A stretch of DNA of 63,519 nt from Bacteroidota bacterium (GTDB lineage Bacteria > Bacteroidota > Bacteroidia > AKYH767-A > OLB10). Every line of letters begins with the position of its first letter. Within the stretch, counting starts at the first letter, position 1. Location: assembly GCA_029547265.1 (NCBI GenBank), contig JAKPPP010000183.1:1-63519 (forward strand), in the 5' to 3' direction. Below, one piece after another: positions 26,759 through 34,520 of this stretch. A program made the translations under genes and the position numbers. Under the pieces are notes generated by a model. That model was not told the DNA's origin, did no database searches, and saw nothing but the letters and a program-made list of their open reading frames with translations.

Positions 26759-27802
26759 ATGCTTGTTAAGAAAGAACGAATTCCGGTACTCCAATTATTA
26801 TTTGTAGGAATGCTTCCTTCTCCTCTGAAGAAAGCATATTACAGAATGAAGGGCTACAAAATCGGAAAGAATGTATCCATTAGTTTGGGCGCGGTTATCA
26901 TCGGAAAAAATGTATCTATTGGAGACGGAGTGAAAATCGGATTCCTCACAATGATCAGATCAAAAGAAATTGATATCCGTCGATTTGTAAAAATAGGATC
27001 AATGTCGGTGATCGATACCGAGAAATTATTTATTGATGATGATGCGCGCATAAACGAACAAGTATTTATTGGCGGAATGAAAACGCCACATAGTTCTTTG
27101 CACCTTGGCAAACGTACTATCATTATGCAACTCAGTTACCTTAACCCTACTCTACCGATTAAAATTGACGACGATTCAGGAGTAGGTGGTCACTGTTTGT
27201 TTTTCACACATGGATCATGGAATAATCAACTGGAAGGTTATCCCGTTAAATTTGCTCCTATCACATTAGGTAAAAAAGTTTGGCTTCCTTGGCGCGTATT
27301 TTTAATGCCGGGAGTTACTATAGGCGACAATGTTGTTATTGGAGCAAATTCATTAATCAGCAGTGATATTCCTTCGAATTCTCTTGCAGCAGGTGCTCCT
27401 GCTAAAGTGATAAAACAGGATTTTCCTAAACGCCCCGACGAACAACAAAAAGCTGAAATGCTTAATACTATCTACAATGATTTCATTGAGTATTTAGTTT
27501 ATAGCGGAATCTCATTGGAAAAAATTGATAATTCAGGTGGATTCGATTTAAAGATTAATCAGCAAGGAAATAAGAGTATATTAAAATACAGCAGCAATAA
27601 TACTATAGAGGCTCCTAGTGACAGCAACAATGCCTTAGTAGTATATGAAGCTAACGAAGCACAAATCTCTTCCTATCTAAACTTAGGATGGAAAATGGTA
27701 TTGTCGATTAACAATAATTTACGAATCGGATCATCAGATGCCGGTGAAGAGATGGCTACATTCTTCTCCCGTTATGGTGTTCGTTTCAGCAGACTCGATT
27801 AA
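26759..27802 (+). CDS. left-handed beta-helix acyltransferase (hexapeptide-repeat family)
   Basis: 347 aa. Residues about 30-215 consist of imperfect hexapeptide repeats (IGKNVSISLGAVIIGKNVSI and GVTIGDNVVIGANSLISSDI with the closing SLAAGAPAKVIK signature), with a catalytic-type His in SGVGGHCLFFTHGS. A C-terminal extension of about 110 residues (from roughly 230) is not part of the usual family and has no recognised domain. It probably O- or N-acylates a sugar of the exported polymer. It lies 3 nt after the deacetylase gene. Confidence 0.85.
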   Translation: MLVKKERIPVLQLLFVGMLPSPLKKAYYRMKGYKIGKNVSISLGAVIIGKNVSIGDGVKIGFLTMIRSKEIDIRRFVKIGSMSVIDTEKLFIDDDARINEQVFIGGMKTPHSSLHLGKRTIIMQLSYLNPTLPIKIDDDSGVGGHCLFFTHGSWNNQLEGYPVKFAPITLGKKVWLPWRVFLMPGVTIGDNVVIGANSLISSDIPSNSLAAGAPAKVIKQDFPKRPDEQQKAEMLNTIYNDFIEYLVYSGISLEKIDNSGGFDLKINQQGNKSILKYSSNNTIEAPSDSNNALVVYEANEAQISSYLNLGWKMVLSINNNLRIGSSDAGEEMATFFSRYGVRFSRLD

Positions 27803-27805
27803 TTT

Positions 27806-28867
27806 ATGAAAGTATTATTTTACTTAGGTCACCCCGCACATTACCATTTGTTTAAACATGCCATAAAATCGTTTGGTAATGAAAGAGCAGTGGTATTAAT
27901 CAAATCGAAAGATATCCTCGAGAAATTGCTTCAAGAGGAAGGCGTGAACTATTTTAATATCGACGAGAAAGCGAAGCCTGCGAAAAACAAACTTGAGATC
28001 CTGCGCAACTTCGGAAAAAGGATGTTACGCATTGCTAAAATAGTTCGTCAGCATAAACCTAAATTATTAGCAGGTAGTGCAGCTGAATTAACTGTATTGG
28101 GTAAAATTTTCAGAATTCCTTCTTGTGTATTTTTTGAGGATGACTTCGAAAAAGTTGCCGACTTCGCAAAAATTGCGGGACCAATGGCAACGCATCTAAT
28201 TTGTCCAGATTGCTGCAGTGCTTGGAAATGGAATTATAAAAAAATCCCATATAACAGCTACCACGAATTAGCATACCTCCACCCCGATCACTTCACTCCT
28301 GACATCAATAAAGTGTCGAGCATATTCGACTTAAACACTAAGAACTATATTATTCGTTTCTCTGAACTTGGTGCATATCACGATGTAGGAAAATCAGGTA
28401 TCAACGATGAAATAGCATCACGATTAATTTCTATGCTCGAAAAGCATGGCAAAGTATACATCACTTCAGAGCGTAAACTTCCGCCGCAATTTGAGCCGTA
28501 TCGAATAGTAATAAGGGCTGCCGACATTCACCATGCATTATATTATGCTGATATGTTTATCGGCGATAGCCAAACAATGACAGCTGAATCGGCAGTGCTG
28601 GGAACGCCTGCTTTGCGCTTTAACGACTTCGTTGGAGAACTAGGTTACTTAGAAGATCTCGAGCACGTGTATGGACTTACATATGGAGTTCGAACCAATA
28701 ATGTAGAAGGACTTTACACTAAACTCGACGAGCTATTGTCTGATCAGAATCTTAAGGAAACCTTCGCTGAAAGGAGAAAAACAATGTTGGCTGCAAAGAT
28801 GAACTTTGCAGATTGGATGATTCGCTTTATGAATAATTACCCGAAGAGTATCCCGGCTAAAAACTAA
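27806..28867 (+). CDS. DUF354 family protein (GT-B-like fold)
   Basis: 353 aa. It opens MKVLFYLGHPAHYHLFKHAI, a hallmark of DUF354, and later has CVFFEDDFEKVADFAKIAGP, YADMFIGDSQTMTAESAVLG TPALRF and GELGYLEDLEHVYGLTYGVR. The fold resembles UDP-GlcNAc 2-epimerases and GT-B glycosyltransferases; biochemical function is unproven. Last gene of the polysaccharide operon. It converges on the cysteine desulfurase gene with only 3 bases between stops and no visible terminator, so the two opposing transcripts may overlap. Confidence 0.85.
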   Translation: MKVLFYLGHPAHYHLFKHAIKSFGNERAVVLIKSKDILEKLLQEEGVNYFNIDEKAKPAKNKLEILRNFGKRMLRIAKIVRQHKPKLLAGSAAELTVLGKIFRIPSCVFFEDDFEKVADFAKIAGPMATHLICPDCCSAWKWNYKKIPYNSYHELAYLHPDHFTPDINKVSSIFDLNTKNYIIRFSELGAYHDVGKSGINDEIASRLISMLEKHGKVYITSERKLPPQFEPYRIVIRAADIHHALYYADMFIGDSQTMTAESAVLGTPALRFNDFVGELGYLEDLEHVYGLTYGVRTNNVEGLYTKLDELLSDQNLKETFAERRKTMLAAKMNFADWMIRFMNNYPKSIPAKN

Positions 28868-28870
28868 CGT

Positions 28871-30004
28871 TTACGCCTTAACTAAAAATAATTCTTTTAG
28901 TTTTTCAAGTGTGTAATCGATTTCTTCTTTAGTATTAAATCTGCAAAAAGAAAATCTGATTGACGGACGAGTCATGTCGGCCTTAATGCCTCTTAGTACA
29001 TGAGATCCAATATCACTTCCTGATGAGCATGCACTTCCTGCAGAACAGGCAATTCCTGCTATATCGAGATTAAACAAAAGCATTTCGGCATTTTCTGTTG
29101 GAGGAAATGACACATTCAAAACAGTGTATAAGCTATTATCTGAAATATCACCGTTAAAGCGAACTCCCGGAATATCATTTACTAATTGCTCAGCCATATA
29201 ATTCTTAAGGCCTTTGATATGATCAACATCTTCTTGCATATCATTGTATGCAATTTCAAGTGCTTTTGCTAAACCGATAATCCCATAAACATTCTCGGTA
29301 CCTCCACGCATATTACGCTCTTGTGCACCACCGGTAATGAAAGGCTTAATTTTCACACGCTTATTGATGTATAAAAACCCTACACCTTTTGGACCATGAA
29401 ACTTATGTGCTGCACATGTCACGAAATCAACAGGTAAAGTCGACAAATCATGAGCGAAGTGTCCCATTGTTTGCACAGTATCAGAATGAAAAACCGCATC
29501 ATACTTACGACACAATTCCCCAACTTGTTGTAAAGGAATTAATGTCCCGATTTCATTATTCGCATGCATTAATGAAATAAAACTTCTGTCATTGTTTTTT
29601 AGCAACTCTTCTAAATGCACTAAATCGATATGACCTTGTTCATCAACATTTACGATACTTAGTTTTACATCACCTTTATGGGCAAGTTCTTCTAATGTAT
29701 GCAGTACTGCATGATGTTCTAGTGCTGAAGTAATTGCATGCTTTAATCCCAAATCATGAATTCCACATCTGATTGCCATATTATCGGCTTCAGTTCCACC
29801 CGAAGTAAAGAAAATTTCTGAAGGGCTTGTCTTGAGTAATGTTGCTACTTTTTTTCTCGCAGCTTCTACCGCTGAGCGAACTTCTCTGCCGAAAGCATGA
29901 ATAGAAGAAGGATTTCCAAATTGATTTCTCAATACGGGGATCATAGTTTCTACAACATCAGGATGTATCGCCGTTGTAGCAGCATTGTCAAGATAAACTT
30001 TCAT
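28871..30004 (-). CDS. cysteine desulfurase (IscS/NifS family)
   Basis: 377 aa PLP enzyme that removes sulfur from cysteine for Fe-S clusters and thiolation. The N-terminus MKVYLDNAATTAIHPDV is typical; the PLP lysine is in CAAHKFHGPKGVGFLY, and the catalytic Cys loop is SAGSACSSGSDIGSHVL near residue 325. Length and loop fit the NifS/IscS class rather than SufS. It starts 9 nt after the mutase stop, so the two are probably cotranscribed. Confidence 0.93.
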   Translation of the reverse strand: MKVYLDNAATTAIHPDVVETMIPVLRNQFGNPSSIHAFGREVRSAVEAARKKVATLLKTSPSEIFFTSGGTEADNMAIRCGIHDLGLKHAITSALEHHAVLHTLEELAHKGDVKLSIVNVDEQGHIDLVHLEELLKNNDRSFISLMHANNEIGTLIPLQQVGELCRKYDAVFHSDTVQTMGHFAHDLSTLPVDFVTCAAHKFHGPKGVGFLYINKRVKIKPFITGGAQERNMRGGTENVYGIIGLAKALEIAYNDMQEDVDHIKGLKNYMAEQLVNDIPGVRFNGDISDNSLYTVLNVSFPPTENAEMLLFNLDIAGIACSAGSACSSGSDIGSHVLRGIKADMTRPSIRFSFCRFNTKEEIDYTLEKLKELFLVKA

Positions 30005-30013
30005 GGTTTGGGA

Positions 30014-31411
30014 TTATTTTATGGAAGTTAATATGTCTTTTATATCAGAGATGATTTTTTCAGCGAGATTATTAGCAGTAGTCATTGATTGACTTTCCGA
30101 ATAAATTCTAATGATTGGCTCGGTATTCGACTTACGAAGGTGCACCCACTCTTTATCAAATTCTATCTTCACTCCGTCAACAATGTTGATCGGTTGCTTC
30201 GCGTATTTTGTGCGAATATTTTCGAGTATCAAGTCAACATTAATTTCAGGTGTTAACTCGATTTTATTTTTCGAAATAAAATAATCAGGATAAGATGCTC
30301 TTAGCATTGAACAACTCTTTCCGTATTTAGCAAGATGCGTTAAGAACAATGCAATACCTGCTAAGGCATCGCGACCATAATGCAACTCAGGAAGGATAAC
30401 TCCTCCGTTTCCTTCGCCACCTATAACAGCGTTCGTTGCTTTCATCATTTCAACAACATTCACTTCACCCACTGCTGCAGCAGAATGTTTTCCACCATGC
30501 TTTTCTGTAACATCACGCAATGCTCTAGTTGAAGATAAATTTGAAACTGTATTCCCTTTCTTATGCTGAAGAATAAAATCAGCAATCGAAACCAATGTAT
30601 ATTCTTCGCCAAACATTTCCCCGTCTTCGCAAACTATTGCTAAACGATCTACATCCGGATCAACTACTAATCCCAAGTGCGCACCCTTCTTAACTACTTC
30701 TTTAGAAATCTCCGTTAAGTGTTCAGGTAATGGCTCGGGGTTGTGAGGAAACTGTCCGTCAGGAGTACAAAACAATTCTATCACTTCAGATACTCCCAAT
30801 GCCTTTAAAAGCGCAGGAACAGCAATTCCTCCTGTTGAATTCACACAGTCAATAGCTACTTTGAAATTCTTTGCAGCAATTGCTTTGCGATCTACATATG
30901 GTAATGCAAGAATTGATTCAATATGTCTTGCGATTGATAGTTGATCAAGTGAAACTTGTCCGAGTTTATTTACATCAGCAAAAACAACTTCATCGCTTTC
31001 TGCAATTCTTAATAATTCTGTTCCGTCATTTGCCGAAATAAATTCTCCTTTTTCGTTTAACAACTTCAAGGCATTCCATTGCTTCGGATTATGGCTGGCA
31101 GTTAATATAATTCCGCCTTGTGCTTGGTGATACGGTACCGCCATCTCCACAGTAGGCGTAGTTGATAATCCGGTATCAATTACATCAATTCCTAAACTGC
31201 ACAAAGTAGACACTACTAATCCCGAAACCATTTCGCCGGATATACGTGCATCGCGACCAATAACTACTTTGCAACGAACTCCGGGATTTCGCATAGTTAA
31301 CCATGCGCCATATGCTGATGAAAATTTTATGATGTCGACAGGAGTTAATGCATCCCCCGGCTTACCACCAATGGTACCGCGAATTCCTGATATTGATTTT
31401 ATAAGCGTCAT
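30014..31411 (-). CDS. glmM: phosphoglucosamine mutase / phosphomannomutase family
   Basis: 465 aa alpha-D-phosphohexomutase. The phosphoserine loop is GGIILTASHNPKQWNALKLL (Ser about 106), the metal loop VVDPDVDRLAIV, the sugar-binding loop GEGNGGVILPELHYGRDALA, and the phosphate-binding C-terminus KSNTEPIIRIYSES. GlmM makes glucosamine-1-phosphate for UDP-GlcNAc; ManB-like activity is the alternative, and the SNTEP loop is seen in GlmM-like proteins. The start ATG at 31411 is preceded by a promoter-like box at 31463-31470. Confidence 0.85.
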   Translation of the reverse strand: MTLIKSISGIRGTIGGKPGDALTPVDIIKFSSAYGAWLTMRNPGVRCKVVIGRDARISGEMVSGLVVSTLCSLGIDVIDTGLSTTPTVEMAVPYHQAQGGIILTASHNPKQWNALKLLNEKGEFISANDGTELLRIAESDEVVFADVNKLGQVSLDQLSIARHIESILALPYVDRKAIAAKNFKVAIDCVNSTGGIAVPALLKALGVSEVIELFCTPDGQFPHNPEPLPEHLTEISKEVVKKGAHLGLVVDPDVDRLAIVCEDGEMFGEEYTLVSIADFILQHKKGNTVSNLSSTRALRDVTEKHGGKHSAAAVGEVNVVEMMKATNAVIGGEGNGGVILPELHYGRDALAGIALFLTHLAKYGKSCSMLRASYPDYFISKNKIELTPEINVDLILENIRTKYAKQPINIVDGVKIEFDKEWVHLRKSNTEPIIRIYSESQSMTTANNLAEKIISDIKDILTSIK

Positions 31412-31462
31412 TACTTTACTCCGATTCTAATTTAATTTTATTTGTACTGATTTTAAGAGGCG

Positions 31463-31470
31463 CAAATATA
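31463..31470 (-). promoter_or_regulatory. glmM: -7 box upstream of glmM
   Basis: On the minus strand TATATTTG (31470-31463) is a perfect TAnnTTTG box, with TTTG 23 nt further upstream. The leader to the glmM ATG (31411) would be about 45-50 nt. Confidence 0.5.
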
Positions 31471-31525
31471 CGCTTTTCAGAGGTACAGAACTACAAAAAC
31501 CTGATTGGAATAACATTTACTTGAA

Positions 31526-31554
31526 AATAAAAAAGCCGGCATTTTACCGGCTTC
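31526..31554 (-). terminator. intrinsic terminator of ribBA
   Basis: On the minus strand AAGCCGG pairs with CCGGCTT across a 7-nt loop and is followed by a T-rich run (TTTTTTATTTT). It sits just past the ribBA stop (31563). There is no matching T-run on the plus strand. Confidence 0.85.
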
Positions 31555-31562
31555 ATCTATTT

Positions 31563-32780
31563 TTAATCGACTTTAATGGTATGTCCCATTTTATCGCGCT
31601 TGGTTTGCAAATAAAAATGGTTGTGAACATTTGAATGAACCTCTAATGCAACTTGTTCAACAATTTCTAGTCCGTAGCCAATCAATCCTACACGTTTTGT
31701 CGGATTATTTGTCATTAGCTTCATCTTCGTTATTCCAAGATCACGGATTATCTGAGCTCCCACGCCATAGTCGCGTTCGTCCATCTTAAATCCTAGTTGA
31801 AGATTGGCTTCTACAGTATCTAAACCTTCTTCTTGAAGCTTGTATGCTTTCAATTTATTTAAAAGGCCAATTCCTCTTCCCTCTTGGTTCATATAGACAA
31901 TTACTCCTTTGCCTTCTTTTTCAATTATCTGCATTGCCTTGTGCAACTGCGGACCACAATCGCAACGACATGACCCGAAAATATCACCCGTAATACAAGA
32001 AGAGTGAACCCTAACCAATACAGGCTCTTCTTTCTCCCATGTTCCTTTTACCAATGCGAGATGCTCTTGTTGAGTATTGGTTTGTGTATATGCTACAAGT
32101 CTGAAATTCCCATACTCTGTTGGCATGTCCACTTCTACTTTACGATCAATCAATGATTCATGCTCCAAACGATATTTAATCAGTTGCTCAATAGACACTA
32201 TTTTCATTGAGAACTTCTTGGCAATCTCTAAAAGCTCAGGAAGACGAGCCATGCTGCCATCTTCATTCATTATTTCAACAATTGTTCCTGAAGGTTGAAA
32301 TCCGGCAATTCGAGCCATATCCATCGATGCTTCAGTATGTCCCGCACGACGAATAACGCCACCTGTCTTAGCTCTAAGAGGGAAAATATGTCCGGGGCGA
32401 CCTAAATCTTCAGGCTTTGTATCTTTATTGATTAATGCTAAAATTGTTTTCGATCGATCAGAAGCTGAAATACCTGTTGTGCAACCATGTCCTAATAAAT
32501 CTACCGATACGGTAAATGCTGTTTCATGAGACGCAGTATTATTGTTAACCATCATCGGAAGATTCAACTCTTGACATCTTTCCTCTGACAGAGAAACGCA
32601 AATTAATCCACGGCCATGAGTAGCCATAAAGTTGATTACTTCAGGAGTAGCGCATTCCGAAGCAACAAGAAAATCTCCTTCATTTTCACGGTCCTCATCA
32701 TCAACTACAATCACAATTTTACCATTACGAATGTCCTCTAATGCCTCTTCTATGGTATTTAAAACACTATTTGTATTCAT
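31563..32780 (-). CDS. ribBA: bifunctional 3,4-dihydroxy-2-butanone-4-phosphate synthase / GTP cyclohydrolase II
   Basis: 405 aa riboflavin-pathway fusion. The N-terminal RibB domain (about 1-205) has [20 protein letters not shown] and the [16 protein letters not shown] motif. The C-terminal RibA domain (about 210-405) has the zinc site [20 protein letters not shown] and [18 protein letters not shown], with [10 protein letters not shown] near the end. It catalyses the two entry reactions from ribulose-5-phosphate and GTP. No FMN riboswitch is visible upstream; a perfect -7 box lies at 32811-32818. Confidence 0.96.
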   Translation of the reverse strand: MNTNSVLNTIEEALEDIRNGKIVIVVDDEDRENEGDFLVASECATPEVINFMATHGRGLICVSLSEERCQELNLPMMVNNNTASHETAFTVSVDLLGHGCTTGISASDRSKTILALINKDTKPEDLGRPGHIFPLRAKTGGVIRRAGHTEASMDMARIAGFQPSGTIVEIMNEDGSMARLPELLEIAKKFSMKIVSIEQLIKYRLEHESLIDRKVEVDMPTEYGNFRLVAYTQTNTQQEHLALVKGTWEKEEPVLVRVHSSCITGDIFGSCRCDCGPQLHKAMQIIEKEGKGVIVYMNQEGRGIGLLNKLKAYKLQEEGLDTVEANLQLGFKMDERDYGVGAQIIRDLGITKMKLMTNNPTKRVGLIGYGLEIVEQVALEVHSNVHNHFYLQTKRDKMGHTIKVD

Positions 32781-32810
32781 GGGGAGATTTTTTTCTTTTT
32801 ATTGGTACTG

Positions 32811-32818
32811 CAAAGTTA
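32811..32818 (-). promoter_or_regulatory. ribBA: -7 box of ribBA
   Basis: TAACTTTG on the minus strand (32818-32811) is a perfect match to TAnnTTTG. The leader to ATG 32780 would be about 24 nt, too short for a riboswitch. No TTTG is found at the -33 distance. Confidence 0.5.
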
Positions 32819-33133
32819 CTGAATCCTTTTGCGGCATCCTTGTTTTATTATGATTTTCGACAGTTCTCGAATCATTTTGTCGATTTTCTTACAATCGATT
32901 TTTATGGCGAGAAATATAATTTATAGAGGTAACATTCAGTAGTCGTGCAAAGTTTTTGTCATATTTTAATCGTTTTACAACTCACTGACTTACAGTTGTA
33001 AGTAAATATGAAAAAAGGGTAACCTTAGTAGATCATGCCCGTTTAACTTCGATATAAAACCTAGAGTGATTAAGGTTTTCGTTCTTAAAAGAGCATTTAA
33101 AAAAGCAAAAACAATAGGGTTTTGTTTGGTTTA
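32819..33133. other. intergenic region upstream of ribBA with an inverted repeat
   Basis: No gene is visible here; the only ATG-led frames are a few codons long. TTACAACT (32975-32982) pairs with AGTTGTAA (32994-33001), and the overlapping arms ACTTACA and TGTAAGT (32988-33003) form a second dyad; either could be a protein-binding site. AAAACC/GGTTTT near 33056-33079 can form a weak hairpin. The stretch leads into the hairpin cluster. Confidence 0.4.
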
Positions 33134-33386
33134 GGTTGATGTCAGGTATGGGCTGCCCCGTAAGGCAGCCCGGGCTGACTAAATCAAATATTCTCTATGA
33201 CGATATTGCCCCGTAAGGCATAACACATGGTTTTGGTGTTTTTAGGTTGATTGTCAGATAAGGAGTAACCCCGTAAGGTTACTCCGGACTGACTCCTCCA
33301 AATCCGGTGTGAGAAGAATGGTTAGCTTTTCTGGTTGATTGTCAGTTCGTAAGCAGCCCCGTAAGGCTGCAAGAACTGACTTTTTT
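33134..33386 (+). repeat. cluster of four stem-loop repeats with invariant loop CCGTAA
   Basis: Four hairpins share the loop CCGTAA flanked by CC/GG. Inner stems: 33150-33157/33164-33171 (8 bp), 33207-33210/33217-33220 (4 bp, degenerate), 33262-33270/33277-33285 (9 bp), 33353-33358/33365-33370 (6 bp). Stem sequences differ but pairing is kept. Units 1, 3 and 4 also have an outer stem GTCAG/CTGAC (33141-33145/33175-33179; 33253-33257/33289-33293; 33341-33345/33376-33380) and a leading GGTTGAT(T). In unit 4 the outer stem is 8 bp and T6 follows (33381-33386), like a terminator on the plus strand. No protein is encoded. Possible identities are a palindromic repeat family or a structured RNA; neither is established. 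Confidence 0.8.
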
Positions 33387-33390
33387 CATT

Positions 33391-34419
33391 TTAAGCCGTT
33401 TGTGCCTTCTTCTTTAAGTTCAATATTGAAAATTCAGAATCTTCTTTCTTTATAGTATTTGATAAACATCCTAATCCGTCGATTGTCATTTCTACAACAT
33501 CCCCGGCTTGCAACCATTGAACAGGATAATTCGGATCATTTAGTTTACCGGTTCCGTTTAATTCGAGGAAACATCCGGTTCCGACTGTACCGCTACCGAT
33601 TACGTCTCCGGGAAAAATATCTACACCGTAAGCACAACGTTCAACGATTTCTGCGAATGTCCAATCCATATCTCCCATATTTCCTTCACTAACCTGAATT
33701 CCGTTAACGGTACAAGTCATTCGCAAGTTGTAATTATTCCCTTCATGACCGGGTTTAGCTGGAATAAGAAAAGAAGCTAATTCATCGGGAGTTACCATAA
33801 ATGGACCGATAACAGTAGAAAAATCCTTCCCTTTAGCAGGCCCGAGGTTCAACTTCATCTCCTCCATTTGAAGCAAACGAGCACTCATATCGTTCATAAT
33901 CATATATCCTGCAATATATGCATCGGCATCTTTAGCTTTAACATTTCTTCCACGCTTTCCGATTACGATAGCGCCCTCTAATTCGAAATCGAGTTGACGG
34001 AAATGATCGGGCATACAATAGATATCTCCGGGACCTTGAATAGCATTATGATTTGTAAAGTAGAATATAGGATACTCGTCAAATTCAGCAATCATTTCAA
34101 CTCCGCGGTTGCGGCGAGCTGCTGCCACATGTTGACGGAAAGCATATCCGTCGCGGCAAGAAGTAGGCTGAGGTACAGGGGCTAGCACTTCAATTTCGTT
34201 CCATGAAAAAGAAGCAGAAGTCACCTCCCCGGCTTTAATTTTAGCCTCTACAACTTTCGCTTGATTCATTGCAGCCTCCTCACCTTCAAGCAATTCGCGC
34301 ATAGAAAAAGGAACAGAAAGTCCTAAAGCTTTTCCTGCTTCTTGATAAGGATAAATTTTATCGTTTACATAAATCCCTACTGCGGGACCACCTTGGTATT
34401 TAAAGCTAACTAATTTCAT
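33391..34419 (-). CDS. fumarylacetoacetate hydrolase family protein
   Basis: 342 aa from ATG 34419 (MKLVSFKYQGGPAVGIYVND); a longer in-frame start at 34503 would run through both divergent promoters and is rejected. The FAH fold is visible: TSCRDGYAFRQHVAAARRNR, HFRQLDFELEGAIVIGKRGR (metal-ligand Glu pair), MIMNDMSARLLQMEEMKLNL and PAKGKDFSTVIGPFMVTPDE, with PGDVIGSGTVGTGCFLELNG. The final step of homogentisate catabolism is cleavage of fumarylacetoacetate to fumarate and acetoacetate. The divergent homogentisate dioxygenase gene supports this substrate. Confidence 0.9.
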   Translation of the reverse strand: MKLVSFKYQGGPAVGIYVNDKIYPYQEAGKALGLSVPFSMRELLEGEEAAMNQAKVVEAKIKAGEVTSASFSWNEIEVLAPVPQPTSCRDGYAFRQHVAAARRNRGVEMIAEFDEYPIFYFTNHNAIQGPGDIYCMPDHFRQLDFELEGAIVIGKRGRNVKAKDADAYIAGYMIMNDMSARLLQMEEMKLNLGPAKGKDFSTVIGPFMVTPDELASFLIPAKPGHEGNNYNLRMTCTVNGIQVSEGNMGDMDWTFAEIVERCAYGVDIFPGDVIGSGTVGTGCFLELNGTGKLNDPNYPVQWLQAGDVVEMTIDGLGCLSNTIKKEDSEFSILNLKKKAQTA

Positions 34420-34430
34420 GATAATTCTAA

Positions 34431-34463
34431 TTTGGTTACAAAAGTAGCCATTGGTTAAATTTG
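34431..34463 (+). promoter_or_regulatory. hmgA: promoter of homogentisate dioxygenase, overlapping the divergent FAH promoter
   Basis: Plus strand: TTTG (34431-34434), 21-nt spacer, TAAATTTG (34456-34463), a perfect -33/-7 pair. Minus strand: TACTTTTG (34446-34439), a perfect -7 box for the FAH gene, lies inside the plus-strand spacer. The two promoters therefore overlap. Confidence 0.65.
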
Positions 34464-34520
34464 CACCATCTAAATTGCAAAAGATATTTCCGATCTTGTG
34501 CACCCAAACCTCAAATTACG

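Noticed and set aside
32781..33133. FMN riboswitch upstream of ribBA
   Set aside because: None of the conserved RFN element segments is visible, and the predicted leader is only about 24 nt.
33134..33386. CRISPR array
   Set aside because: The units are hairpins with variable stems and only a short constant loop, spaced unevenly (53, 60 and 88 nt between loops), with no identical repeats and no cas genes.
33134..33386. Integron attC array
   Set aside because: No clear GTTRRRY/RYYYAAC core pair at the ends, no cassettes between units and no integrase in the window.
34420..34520. Longer starts for FAH (34503) and homogentisate dioxygenase (34461)
   Set aside because: Both would pass through the divergent promoter boxes and add residues foreign to the families.
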